Of a stretch of DNA of 64,000 nt, positions 50,503 to 61,833 are shown piece after piece. Position 1 is the stretch's first letter, and each line of letters starts with the position of its first letter. This stretch comes from Diatrype stigma (lineage: Eukaryota > Ascomycota > Sordariomycetes > Xylariales > Diatrypaceae), in assembly GCA_022225965.2 (NCBI GenBank), contig JAKJXP020000058.1:1-64000 (forward strand), read 5' to 3'. The position numbers were made by a program, and so were the translations under genes. The notes beneath the pieces were generated by a model, which searched no databases, was not told where the DNA came from, and saw nothing but the letters and a program-made list of their open reading frames with translations.

Positions 50503-51615
50503 GTTCGCATCAACTCATAATTGGAGGGGGTTCAGGTGGGAGAAGAAGTGTCGAGCAGATGTCGACGTGCGGTGAGGACAGAGCTGGAGGGCAGAAAGGG
50601 GACAGCTAAGGAAAGACGCGTTCTGATTGGAATGTCCCTAGCTACTATAACTTAGGTATGTAGTATGTAACTACCTAGTACTGCTAGTAGTAGACCACCT
50701 GGGCAGGTACCGAGAGTGGAAAGCTTCAGTGCTGTGCTCAGCTGCAGCCTTACAACCTAAATGATTTCTAGAACTTCCAGCTTACAGCTTCTCAGCTTAT
50801 GCGCCTAAAATGATGCATACATAAATGGCGGGGCAGGAAAAGGCAAAAGGCAATTGGGACTCAAGGCGCAGAGGTGCCGCTTAAGGTTAGGCAGGTATGG
50901 ATGCAGTGGATGGATCGGTAAGTGGGGCAATGGCGGCTTGTAACGCCACCAAGGAAGAACCAACGAACGGATATTGCAAGTTGCTGCAACCTTGTAACCA
51001 CTGTCTATACAGGTGTAGGTGACACAGAACTTCACGTTTAGGGGGTGGCAAGAAGGCACAATTAACCAGAAGTGCCAGATGACCTGGACGCGGGTGTATA
51101 AGGTCGATTTTCTACGTATATAGGGATTATGCACTACATATTGTAGATTACTTCGGGCAGCGCATTTTCTCGTCCGTAATATCAGATGACCATAAATCAC
51201 ATCCTAAATCGTCGTTTTCAGCGTGGGTTATATACGAAATTCACCAAATAGCAGAGGTAATCATTCAGGCTAATTCAGTTTAAATCTTGAAGAATTAACC
51301 CTATGAAGGAAATGCTCCCTCTAGTTGTACGTATGGAAAAGATCAGCAAAATAAACAGAGCAAGATAAATGCATTTCGTAGTCGTACAATGCATGCGACG
51401 ACGGGTATAATTTTCTCGAAGAGCAAAACTCCGGATCGATGGTGTATCTCCTATGCATTCGGGATGTCATTTTGACGACTCTGACATGTCGGACCAAGGG
51501 CATCCCATCTCGACGCGCAAACGTCTTGTGAGGATATTGAGCCTAGACCGCTGCTTTCTCAAAATGTTCGTGGTTGTCCTTGCGCCTCTCGCTGTAGTCC
51601 TTGGGTTGGGCTTTC
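50503..51615. other. Intergenic region between CLP1 and the IPMK gene
   Basis: Contains the CLP1 promoter and the 3' flank of the kinase gene. No supportable gene. A plus-strand frame at 51453-51665 (70 codons) has one hydrophobic stretch but overlaps the end of the kinase gene antisense and is not called. Confidence 0.55.
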
Positions 51616-52925
51616 TTATTTGGACATATCTTCAAATAATTTGGCTAGACTACGAACGCCTTTGAGTACGTTTTCGTCTGGCCCTTGTCCCGGCTTGAAC
51701 TCTGCGTGCGCAAAGTCAATTAGCTTGATAGCGTGTATCTCTGGAAGATCCGCCTCTTCATCGTCCCAATCCTCATCATCCATCTCGAGAGTTAGGACTG
51801 CATCGTCGTCCATTAGTTCCTCTTCGCTAAGACCGATGCCGCTATCCACTCTAGGGTTAGAGCAAGCAGTGCGTATTGAACCCCGTTTCAAGTCCTTTTC
51901 TGCCTGGGCTTCTCTTTCTTCAGCCGCAGCTTTGAACGCCTTTTCCTCGGCGATGGCTGATCGCAGCGCGTCGCCGTCGCCTTCAAAGACGAACAATACA
52001 CTAGCTGAATACATTCGGCTTTCCTCCTTCTCGAGTACTTCTTGTATATGGCGCAGATCTTTCGCAAATCGGCTGGCTACATACTTGCCTAGTTCCTGGT
52101 CGATCCCGGCCGCCTCGTTGAAGATATAGTTTTTGAGAGATTCCAAAAGATTGTCGTCGTTGACTGTGAGCCTTCCCCAATCCTTGTCGAAAATCCGGTA
52201 GCCTTCTGGGTCCAATTCCGACTTGTCCGCAGATCCCTGGTATACTCTCATGCCAGCAACCCGAAAGCCGAAGTTTTTGTGTGTCGTCTCGGCGGCGATT
52301 TTATCGAACCGATCCTTCTTCTGCTGTGGTGCATTGTCCGCCCATAAACGGAGACCTAGTTTTGCGTCTAATATATTCGGCCGCTTGAAGCCGAAAGATG
52401 CGTTGTCCAGCACTACCGCACGGTCCGTTGTGAGTTTTCTTGTTGGCACCCAAGCCGCAGCGTCCATTCCTTTTTGTTTCTTTGCGGCGGCTGGCCGCTC
52501 GTCGAGGTGAAGATGTGACTGTATTTCCTCCTTGAGATGGGCTGGTATATCTGCATGTTCGACAAGGCCGGGGATTTGCGCATGTATCTGTGCCTCGTCG
52601 GTTGCATCGGTTAATGATAAAGTGCCTATGTACGTGGGCATAATCGCGGCAAAATCTGGGTGTGATTGATTTGCTGACTCGTAAAAGTTGACTTCGGCCT
52701 GCGTACAGGGCTTGATGAAGAGTTCGCCGTCTGCGTCGCACATTGTGCCCGCGCTATGACATGTTCTGTCAGCATGGGGCCCTACGATGCGGGGATTAAT
52801 GGAGAGGGGGCGAAAACTGACTGTCCAGCGACTGCGTAATTGTATTCAACCAAGTCACTGTGCCTGGGGATTTCGCGATCCTTGGAAGGACTGCCTCTAC
52901 TGCTAGAGTCTCTGGACGACGGCAT
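51616..52925 (-). CDS. Inositol polyphosphate multikinase (Arg82/Ipk2 family)
   Basis: Phosphorylates inositol 1,4,5-trisphosphate stepwise towards InsP5, feeding InsP6 and pyrophosphate synthesis, and acts mainly in the nucleus. Two exons, 52925-52822 and 52753-51616, with a 68-bp intron (GTCAGT...CATAG), give 413 aa. The splice joins YNYAVAG to HAGTMCDADGELFIKPC, the conserved family start. The signature P-N-I-L-D-A-K-L-G (160-168) corresponds to PxxxDxKxG, ASVLFVFEGD is the SLL-type segment, and IKLIDFAHA near the end provides the IDF motif that binds metal. An acidic insert (EEELMDDDAVLTLEMDDEDWDDEEADLPE) lies between the last two motifs, as expected for yeast-type members. The ATG at 52925 gives a Ser-rich N-terminus. 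Confidence 0.93.
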
Positions 52926-53742
52926 GGCTCCGTGTTGGTGTGTGTTGGTTTGGTGGTGTGACAAGTTCAGAATTAAATTCCAGACATGCTTTGATTTAAA
53001 AGGATCCGAAATGCAAGGAGGTGTCTCGGCGGTCCGCAAACCCTTAAGTCCTGTTGCAGATCTGTGTCGAGTGAATGCGGCAGGTGCAGAATGTCCAACA
53101 GAGCCACAAAACCGACGTCCTGAAGTAATTTAAAGATTGGTGGTGAAGGACTACGATGAATGAGTCAAGTCAACCTTAGTCAATGGCTCGATGCTACATG
53201 CGCATGGCCTTGAATAAATAAAACTGTTGCGAGTTCAAAGACCGAGACCGGGTAGAAAGAAACAAGAGCGAGCAACAAGTAACTTATTAAAGCCTCGAGA
53301 TTCAAGGTTGTTGGTGTCGGGTTGGGCGGCACGGGAAGGGAATACCAAGCATTGAAAGGCCTTGAACCTAAATTCCATGGCGATAAGGGACCTTAGGCAA
53401 TTACTTAAGGTTCTTAGCATCATGGGCAACATCCTGGGCAACATTGCATTACTACAATGCCCCAATCTTCGCTTGAAAGGGGCGAAATTTAGCGTTGTAG
53501 GCATGGCTTGCTATGTAATGTAATGTTACCCAGTTGCCAATCTACCCGTAGTTAACATGCCCGGCCAGCTGAGGTTATCCACTCCATTAGACTAGCAGGA
53601 CTAGGTACCTATTCACTTTAACAGTCGTCGCACTGCCCTGGACCGCAGCGTGTGCCGCAATAATCACCTATTGCCGCTGTAAGTAGCTATGTACTGTATG
53701 TACATATTTTCATGCCTTGTGTTGTTCGCAATGAACCGGTTT
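52926..53742. other. Intergenic region upstream of the IPMK gene
   Basis: Nothing supportable beyond the presumed promoter next to 52925. Frames at 52840-53133 and 53504-53235 have no recognisable domain. Confidence 0.55.
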
Positions 53743-54103
53743 GTCTATCCTACCTCCTATGGAGCCCAAAACCGCTACTTGCTCAATATAATACCGACGT
53801 ATCTACAAAACCTTATATAACGGCCCTTAATTATACCCAATCTGGATATTTCAAAAAACGTATCGCATTATTACCAATTGCATTCCATTATATACGCAGT
53901 TTTCCAATTTTCAATCGAATGAATACTGGTTAATTGGTGCGCAAATCTTATACGTAAGCATTTGCGTATATCGTTCGAAATATTTAGATACATTAGTTTG
54001 CTAACAAATTGTATGGACTTGTATGTATTGCAGTACATGGCAAAATAGCGTGCAATAACTTGAACGAGGGACGTGCAAAGGGTCCACAGGAGGTAGGATA
54101 GAC
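53743..54103. mobile_element. MITE-like element with long terminal inverted repeats
   Basis: A perfect 16-bp inverted repeat, GTCTATCCTACCTCCT at 53743-53758 and its reverse complement at 54088-54103, bounds 361 bp of AT-rich non-coding DNA. The match continues imperfectly for about 40 more bases with mostly C/T and G/A differences (TATGGAGCCC against TGTGGACCCT, then CGCTACTTGCTCAA against CGTCCCTCGTTCAA). RIP after duplication would leave this pattern. No target duplication is evident and no coding frame exists, so the superfamily is open. Confidence 0.6.
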
Positions 54104-54184
54104 GCTCCCTAATGAACACCTATTCGCCTATACCGATTGCCAATCAAATGCCTATTGGCCCTACCTAGCACATATATGCAAGCA

Positions 54185-54426
54185 TGTGGATCCCTAAGGC
54201 AGTAAATGCCAAGGCTAAGGCATTCGGCTAATTAAATAATAAGAAGTGAATTCCTAAGAAATTCATTTTTATAACTGTATTATATTTAAATACAAATTAG
54301 GAAACCTTTTATTTCTTTTTCTTTTTTTCCTTTTCTTTAAGTAATAATTGCAATAAAAACTTTAAAAACTTAATATTTAATTAAATTAATAATAATTAAA
54401 TAATTAAAATTAATTATAATACGCAT
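54185..54426 (+). repeat. 5' LTR of Gypsy element 2
   Basis: 242 bp. It starts TGTGGATCCCTAAGGC, little mutated at the outer end, and is almost pure A/T at the inner end (for example TTAATTAAATTAATAATAATT where the partner has CAGCTGGATTAGTGATAATT). Confidence 0.92.
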
Positions 54427-57400
54427 AAATAATTATTTTTATAGGTTCATATTATTTAATTAAAAATAATAATTTTTTTTTATTACTTTATTACTTTATT
54501 ACTTTATTTCTTATTTTTTATATAATTCCCGACGCATCTTACGATAGTAACGAATAACGAAAAGGGCAGCAGCAATAGCAACAGCAGTAGCGGCAATAAC
54601 GGCAAAAACGGCAAAGCCAAAGCCCTTAAGCATAACCTATTTTATTTCGGCGAAATAAACGCCCGCAATATAAACGAACGCCTCGAAAATCTCGCAAACC
54701 GCGTTAAAAACGGTTTTGTTATTATTAACGGCACCGTTTAAAGTTTATAAAATGAAATTTGCAAATTTTTTTACGAAATTCGAAGCAATAACGGCTAATT
54801 AAAAGGCATATTCGAATCCTTATTTACGCCTTTTTTACGTAATACGGATAAAAATATTCCTATAAATAAAGCCGATTCCGATAAAAACGAACTTATTTAT
54901 TTCTTATTTTATATAACGAAGATATTTATCGAATATAATAAGCGTATTAATAAAAAATTAAATCTTTAACGATTTCTAATAAAGCAATACGAATATCGTA
55001 CGATTTAAAAAAAACGAATCCGAATAATTTAATTCGAAACAATTCTTTAAAGCCAAAATAAAAATCTTATATACTGCAAAACCAAAAATCGCGTTATTTT
55101 CCTTATTAACCTTCGTTTTATATAAATAGCCCTAAATATTTTCGATAAGCTACGAAAAATCCAGATTAAACTTATATCGGCTTTTGTTTTATATAAGCTA
55201 TGATTTAAACGAATTGCCTTAAAATATTCGAATAATTTTAAATAAGTCGAAATTTTCATACATAATTGCAATCCCGATTAAATAACCTTTTTAAAGGCGG
55301 TTTTTTAAATTTTTAATAAGCATTATATTTTAAAAGGTGCCATTATTTAATTCGTTACGTTTTTTTCGTATTAAAATAAAAATATAATAAATTATATCCG
55401 GCGAATAAAAAAAGCATTTTACCGAATAAATTAAAAAAATCGCGATTGCTATTAAATTAAAAAAATTATCGTAAACCTTTTATAAACCAATTTGCCGAAT
55501 ATTTGGATTACGGTTTACGATTAATTCCGTTTATGAAATAATGTCCAGTTTATCGAAAAAATTACATAACGAGCCGTATACATTATACGTTAAGCGGTCG
55601 AAAAAAAAATTTATAATACGCCGTCGACTTTAATTAAGCTTTATAAATCGTCGGTATCGTTTTACGATTTATCGATTTTCGAAGCCACTTTAATTAAGCC
55701 CGGTATTATATAAATCGAACCGACCGACGCCATATTTATAATTTCAATAACGGGCAAAAACGATATTATTGCCGATTTTTATAACGAAAACCGTAACGTT
55801 TATAAAGCGAATAAATAAAATTACGCAATTAAGATTATAAATAATAAATATTTTAATTACGGAAAATAAGGCTATTAAATAAAAAATTATAAGCAAAAAC
55901 CTTATTTTTTTAAAACCGCTTAATTATTATTCGAAAAAAAAATAACGTTTAAGGGCCTATTATATAACGATAATAATGGCAATTCTTAATATATCAAATT
56001 CCGTTCCGTAATAAAGAACTAAAAAAATAAAAGCAAGAAACGAATTAAGGTTTATTTTATAACTAATAACGATAAAAGCAACGGCGACGAAAAAAATCCG
56101 GCGAATAAGTTCGAAAATCCTAATTACGATTTTAATTAAGAATTCGCCGATTCTATTAAATCGATAAAAATAAAAGATAAAAATTAAAGGCGCCAAATAT
56201 ATACGATAAAAATATATAATAACAAAAAACCATTATTAAACAAAAATAAATTACTTCGCAAAAGTTATAATAAAAATTATAATTTATTTATAGCTATTAT
56301 AAATTACGGATATAAATTTGTAATTTTTTTAAATTACGATTATATCGCTTTATATATTACCGAAATTATAATAACCAAAAGCCAAACGTATAAAATTCCG
56401 AAACCCTTTATAATAAAAAGTATTAAAAGCATCGGATCGAAAATCCAATAAGATGCCTTAATAACCGCGAATTTCTTAATATTAAAGAGCAATACGTTTT
56501 AATTTACGGTATTAACGGAAGTAATTCTTAACGAAACTTTTCCTAAAAACCTTATATTTAACAAAAACGTATTTTATAAATTCGAAATATATTATAACAA
56601 TACGGAAAAAAACGAAACAATAATATTTAACGCATTTAAAAAAAAGCCTATAATTCGTTTAATAATTTTTTTAAGAATTAATTATATAACGGAATTTATT
56701 TATTTCATTAAGAAATAATAAAAACCGAAATAACATAAAAACATATCCTTAAATAACGAAATCGAAGCTTTCCTTAATAATTATTTCGATTAATTCCCCG
56801 AAATATTCGGCTTCGTTCCGAAAAAGGTTATAACGAATATAAAAACGCGCCATTATATCGATATAAAAAATAGCCGCCTTATTAAACTTCCTTTACGAAA
56901 ATATAGCCCAATTTAAATAAAAGCAATAAAAAACTTCGTTAAAGCATATTTAAGTGCCATAATCCGTAAAAATATAGGCCTTTAAGGTTTTTCCGCATTA
57001 TTAATTCCGAAAAAAACCCCCGATTAAATAACGAAGCCCAATAAATATAATTTATTCGTTATATAACGGTTTTGCTGCAATTATTGCGAATTTAATGCCA
57101 AATAAAAAAAAATATATATCCTTTATTTAACGCAATAAATAAAATATAATACGCAATAAGTTATTAATAATACTGTTTTATCGATTTCAAAAATGGCTTT
57201 TAATAAATCAAAATATACGAATTAAATATTAAAAAAACGGCTTTCGTAATTTCATTCGAATTATACGAATAAATGGTTATGCTTTTTAGCCTTTATAACG
57301 TCCCAATAACGTTTTAAGCATTAATAAAGAAAATCCTCGAGCCTTTTCGAAAGTTTATTTCGGGCATACTCGATAATATGGCCGTATAAACAAACATTCG

Positions 57401-59630
57401 AAAATAACTTTACGAATAAATAATCCTATTTTTTAAAAGGCTTTTAAGTTTCGGCATAATTATTAATATAATTAAGTTTTTAATATTTATTCATAAAGGA
57501 ATTTTTTTGGGATTTTTAATTTCCGAAAACGGAATCGAAACCGATCCTATTAAAATTATTGCTATTCGGAATTAACTTAAGCCCGAAACCATAACGTAAA
57601 TGCGTAATTTCGTAAATGTTATTAATTATTTTCGCTATTTCATTAATTATTATTCTCGCTTTATAACTTTTTTAATAGCATTAATAAAAGGCCCAAAAAA
57701 TAAACGCGTAATTTTATTTCCGAAAACCATAGCAGCCTAAAAAAAAATCCGTAAAAAAATTACTACAACCCCAATAATATATACGTTCGATTAAAAAAAG
57801 CCTTCCGTAATCGAAACCGACGCTTCGCAAAACGACGTCGGCGCCGCTCTATTATAATTCCATTTATACATAAACGGCAATATCGCTTTTTATTTTATTG
57901 CTTATTTCTTAAAGAAATTAATTAATATATAATTACGATATTTTATATAAAAGCGAAAATTTTTAAGGATCATATTAATACTCCAGCATTAACGGCATTA
58001 AATGGAAAAAAGCGAAATTACGGTAATTACGAATTACGAATCCCTAAAAACCCTTAATACGAAAACCGAATAATCCGTTTAAATCGTTAAATTTTTAAAT
58101 GCCATTAAATATTATGGCATTCGTATTTATTATAAATCAAAAAAAATTAACGTCTTTACGAATTATTTATTTAAATTTCCGAAACAAACCGAAACGTTAA
58201 TGCCTTTCGATAAGTTATTTTTTAACGAAATCGAGCCAATCCGAAAATCCGATTAATTAAACCGAATTAATCTTTAAGCCATCTTTAAGTTCTTACGTTT
58301 CGAAATAACCTTATTTCCTATTATTTCATCGAGCTTTATTAATAAGCATTTCCTTTTTTTCCGAAATAAGTTATATAAAACGGTAACATACGAAAAAGTT
58401 CCGAATAACCCTTTATATTTTAAAGGCACCGCAATAAACGTATAAACTTTATAAAAGGTTTTGAAATATAATAATCTTTTGGTGCAATTAAGGAAAATTT
58501 ATTACAAAAAGGGATATTATATAATCGGAATTATATTTCGAAAAGCCCAAAAATAATTCTGGCATTTAAAAATCGTATTTGCAGCATAACAAGTTACGAT
58601 TAAATATTCGAATTATTAATTAATAAAAAAGCCGGATCCTTTTTTATTCGATTTAAATCCCATATAACTTTCCGCTTTTTTTATACGATAAACAATTAAT
58701 TATACGATAATAAATAAATTATATATCTTCGTTGCCGTTAAATACGTAACAGGATGAATTAAAGCCAAAGTTATACCAATTATTTAATTCGTTAATATCA
58801 TTCTTATATTCGATAAAATCGAAACCACCTTCGGTTATTTAAAGGAATAAATCAGTAATAACGAAAGGATTTTCGTAAACGAAGCCGCCATTAAATAAAA
58901 TAAAACGCATAATATAAAAATAAAACCAATTATATCCGCAAAACCTAAAAATAACGGTAAAATTAAAAAAATTAATTAGGATTTAAAATACATTATAATT
59001 CGAAAATACGCAGCAAATCTAACGCTAAAAAACCTTAATAAGTTATTTCAACGTATTATAACGATATATAATCGAATATTTAAACCGAATAACTATAGCT
59101 CTTTCTTTTTATTATACGGCACTTAACCTTTTTAAGAATAACCCCGAACCGAATATTCCAAATACGTTCGTAAACCGACAAAGGGAAAAAAAATCGAAAA
59201 CGAATGCCGATTAATAAAACAACATAAAGCACCGTTAATTAAGTTACGATTTAATAATATAAAGATTTCGCAAAATTAAATAAAAACGTATCTTTAGGAA
59301 AAAAAAGGCTTTATCCGTATTTACGCCCCCGGCGATTAAATTCTTTACATACGTTAGCGCAAAAGAAAATACGAACCGTATTACGATAAGCCTTAAGCTA
59401 TTGCTAGTTATTATTAAAGAAATACCTATTATTTACGAAGCCCGAAAAAAATACAATTATAAAATAAATATAACGGCATTAATTTATTTCCAGCTTACGT
59501 AAAAAACGGACATCCCGTAAAAAGCTTTTAATACGCCAATAAACGGCTTTTGAAATAAAATCGTCGGCGCTTATTTAAAAAGGAAAATCTTACGATAATC
59601 GAAAACGATTTAATTGAAAAAGGGAAATAA

Positions 59631-59872
59631 TATGGATTCCTAAGGCAATAAATACTAAAACTAAGGCATTCGGTTAATTAAATAATAAGAAATGAATTCC
59701 TAAGAAATTTACTTTTGCAACTGTATTATATTTAAATACAAATTAAAAAACCTTTTATTTCTTTTCTTTCTTTTTCTTTCCTTTAAGTAATAATTGCAAC
59801 AGAAACCCTAAGAACTTAATATTCAGCTGGATTAGTGATAATTAAGTAATTGGGGTTGGTTGCAATACGCAT
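59631..59872 (+). repeat. 3' LTR of Gypsy element 2
   Basis: 242 bp. It starts TATGGATTCCTAAGGC at its inner, mutated end, and keeps GGGGTTGGTTGCAATACGCAT at its outer end. Confidence 0.92.
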
Positions 59873-61833
59873 AAGCATATTACATAGTTATATATTATGT
59901 AGTGCTCTATACCCTTCGTGAGGCGATGTGGCGCGAGTTCCAATAGCATTGAATTTGACCACCATTAATACTAATAAGTATCCACTTCTACTGTCACTAA
60001 CCTAACAGCATAGCCACGCCCGCAGGGCCATTGTCAGCGCTCTCTCACTCAGCCTTCGCCAATCGTGTGTGAGCAAAGAAGCCCTTCCTTGCCTTCCAAG
60101 CTCCTTCCAAACTCCTTCCAAGTTGACAGGCGGCCACACTGCAGCTTCGCCTCCGCTTCATTTTTTTTAACTTGCCATTCAACATCTCCTGTCCTCCCTG
60201 TCAACCGGAGTCCCCTCTTTCTCCTCAAGCTCCTCTGGTCATTACTTCTTAGACTACTGCGATCCCCTCGGGAACTCTGTCGAATTGGTTATTACAACCG
60301 TAGGGTCCCACTAGTGACGTTCTATGCATCTGCTACATATGCACGTGTGTGATCTACGAGCATGACATCTTGATCTTAGAACCCAGCGCCTAACCGAAAC
60401 CGAAAGCATTCTTCCACGTCTCCCCAAAATCTTGGTGCCTCACTTTGAGCCCACAGAAACCATCTACCAATCAACTGGAGGAGGAACACACCTCAGCCGG
60501 TTCTAAACGTCCTGGAAATGAGACCAAATGACACCATATTCTGTCATAATGTTAGTTAACGGGTATGCCCCCGTAGTGTAAGTTAACAGCTGGGCATGCT
60601 AGGCAAGCGCACAAATAGGGGTTGGATCCAAGCATTTGGAAGCTGGAACTATAGAATATCAGCGCAGAGAGTATTACATCGTTACATCAGCTGATGGTTG
60701 AGGATGTCCTCATCGCTCCTCACCTCAGCTCTGTCTGTTTTTGGAAGAATAGGAGAGCCACCGCCCTGTTTAGTGCGGAATCGTTCCATTAATACATCTG
60801 GCGATTCGTATCCCTAGACGAGTGAGGTGCATATCAGTATATCAGTTTGTTCCGGGCGACATGGGAAGATTTGTATGCCATGGAGGGGTCACTGCATGTG
60901 GCTTGCATCAGAGAAGCTATTGGATTCCCGACAGGATTGTTAGCAAACGAAGATACAATAGTTGATTGTAGGGCTGACTGAGAGCGAATGCGACTATGTG
61001 GTCAGCTTGAGAGAGGTTTCTGAGGCTGTGAAAGTAGGTGTGGTAACAAGCCACTCCGATGGGACCGACAATACGACACGGCGTATGCAGACGGCCGATA
61101 TCACCTACACCGATTCCCCTACCGGTAAGGACTGCCTAAGCTGCTAAGCTGCTAACCTGAAGGGAGGTCGGTTGGTTTCCTGGAATTGATTCACCTGCGA
61201 CTTCCCGTTGTTTGCAACCGTTTACGTGAAGTGCGAGAGTATTGGTCAGTAGGTACTGGTAAGTACTACTTACACCGGTAGATAGAGGTGGTATGTAGAT
61301 ACGGATACTTTCAGGTTACTTACCACCTGCACCTCTACACCTACCAGGTCGTACAAAAGGTTTGTATCGAAAGAGGTACCTCGGATAGCTTCGCTTCTTT
61401 TTCCATCCTGCAATAATCCCATGCCTCAATATTCCCTTCTGGTTTAAACAGGTCTTTTGTTGATGCCTTTTTTACGGGTTCACGATCTTCAAGCACCCCG
61501 TCCGGCATTGCCTCCCTGCATGCCTCATTACCTGCTTGACTAGCACGCCCGGCCACCTACCTATTAATGCAACTCAGCCTTCCACCTCTGGGTTGGATCA
61601 CTTTACTTCGTTTTATTGGACAATCATCCCAAAGCTTTCCCCTTCCTGTTGCATTTCTTACTTCTCATCCTCGACCCTAGCAGGTGCCCTGAAAACCGAC
61701 GGTGGTAGCTGACGAATCCTGTTGCGTCTGCACATCATTTTCAACTTACTTGGTACGCACCTGCGCCTCATTGTGACCCATAGGTACTAACCACACTCTG
61801 TCTACAAGAAGCAAGTCAAATACCTCAGCCATC
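59873..61833. other. Intergenic region upstream of ARB1
   Basis: Normal base composition resumes within about 30 bp of the LTR. Nothing supportable is coded here. Frames at 60065-60352 and 61556-61341 are unremarkable. It contains GGTAAGTACT/AGGTGGTAAG-like repeats near 61255-61345 and the ARB1 promoter. Confidence 0.55.

Larger units (their letters stand above)
54185..59872 (+). mobile_element. RIP-degraded Gypsy-type LTR retrotransposon
   Basis: The 5.7-kb element has 242-bp direct LTRs and a perfect 5-bp target duplication AAGCA (54180-54184 and 59873-59877). A purine tract AAAAAGGGAAATAA directly precedes the right LTR, which puts the element on the plus strand. Plus-strand remnants: a Ser/Asn/Gly-rich gag-like start near 54565-54625, RT box I-L-D-N-M-A-V near 57366-57386 (normally LDD), and the RT/RNase H connection near 57490-57670 (GIFLGFLISENGIETDPIKIIAIRN, then MRNFVNVINYFRYFINYYSR). 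It resembles Gypsy element 1 in the connection region but has different LTRs, so it is a different family. All frames are broken. The 5' third keeps CpA while TpG is nearly absent, so mutation was strand-biased. Confidence 0.9.

Noticed and set aside
51453..51665. 70-codon ORF with one hydrophobic stretch
   Set aside because: It overlaps the 3' end of the inositol polyphosphate multikinase gene in antisense and has no other support.
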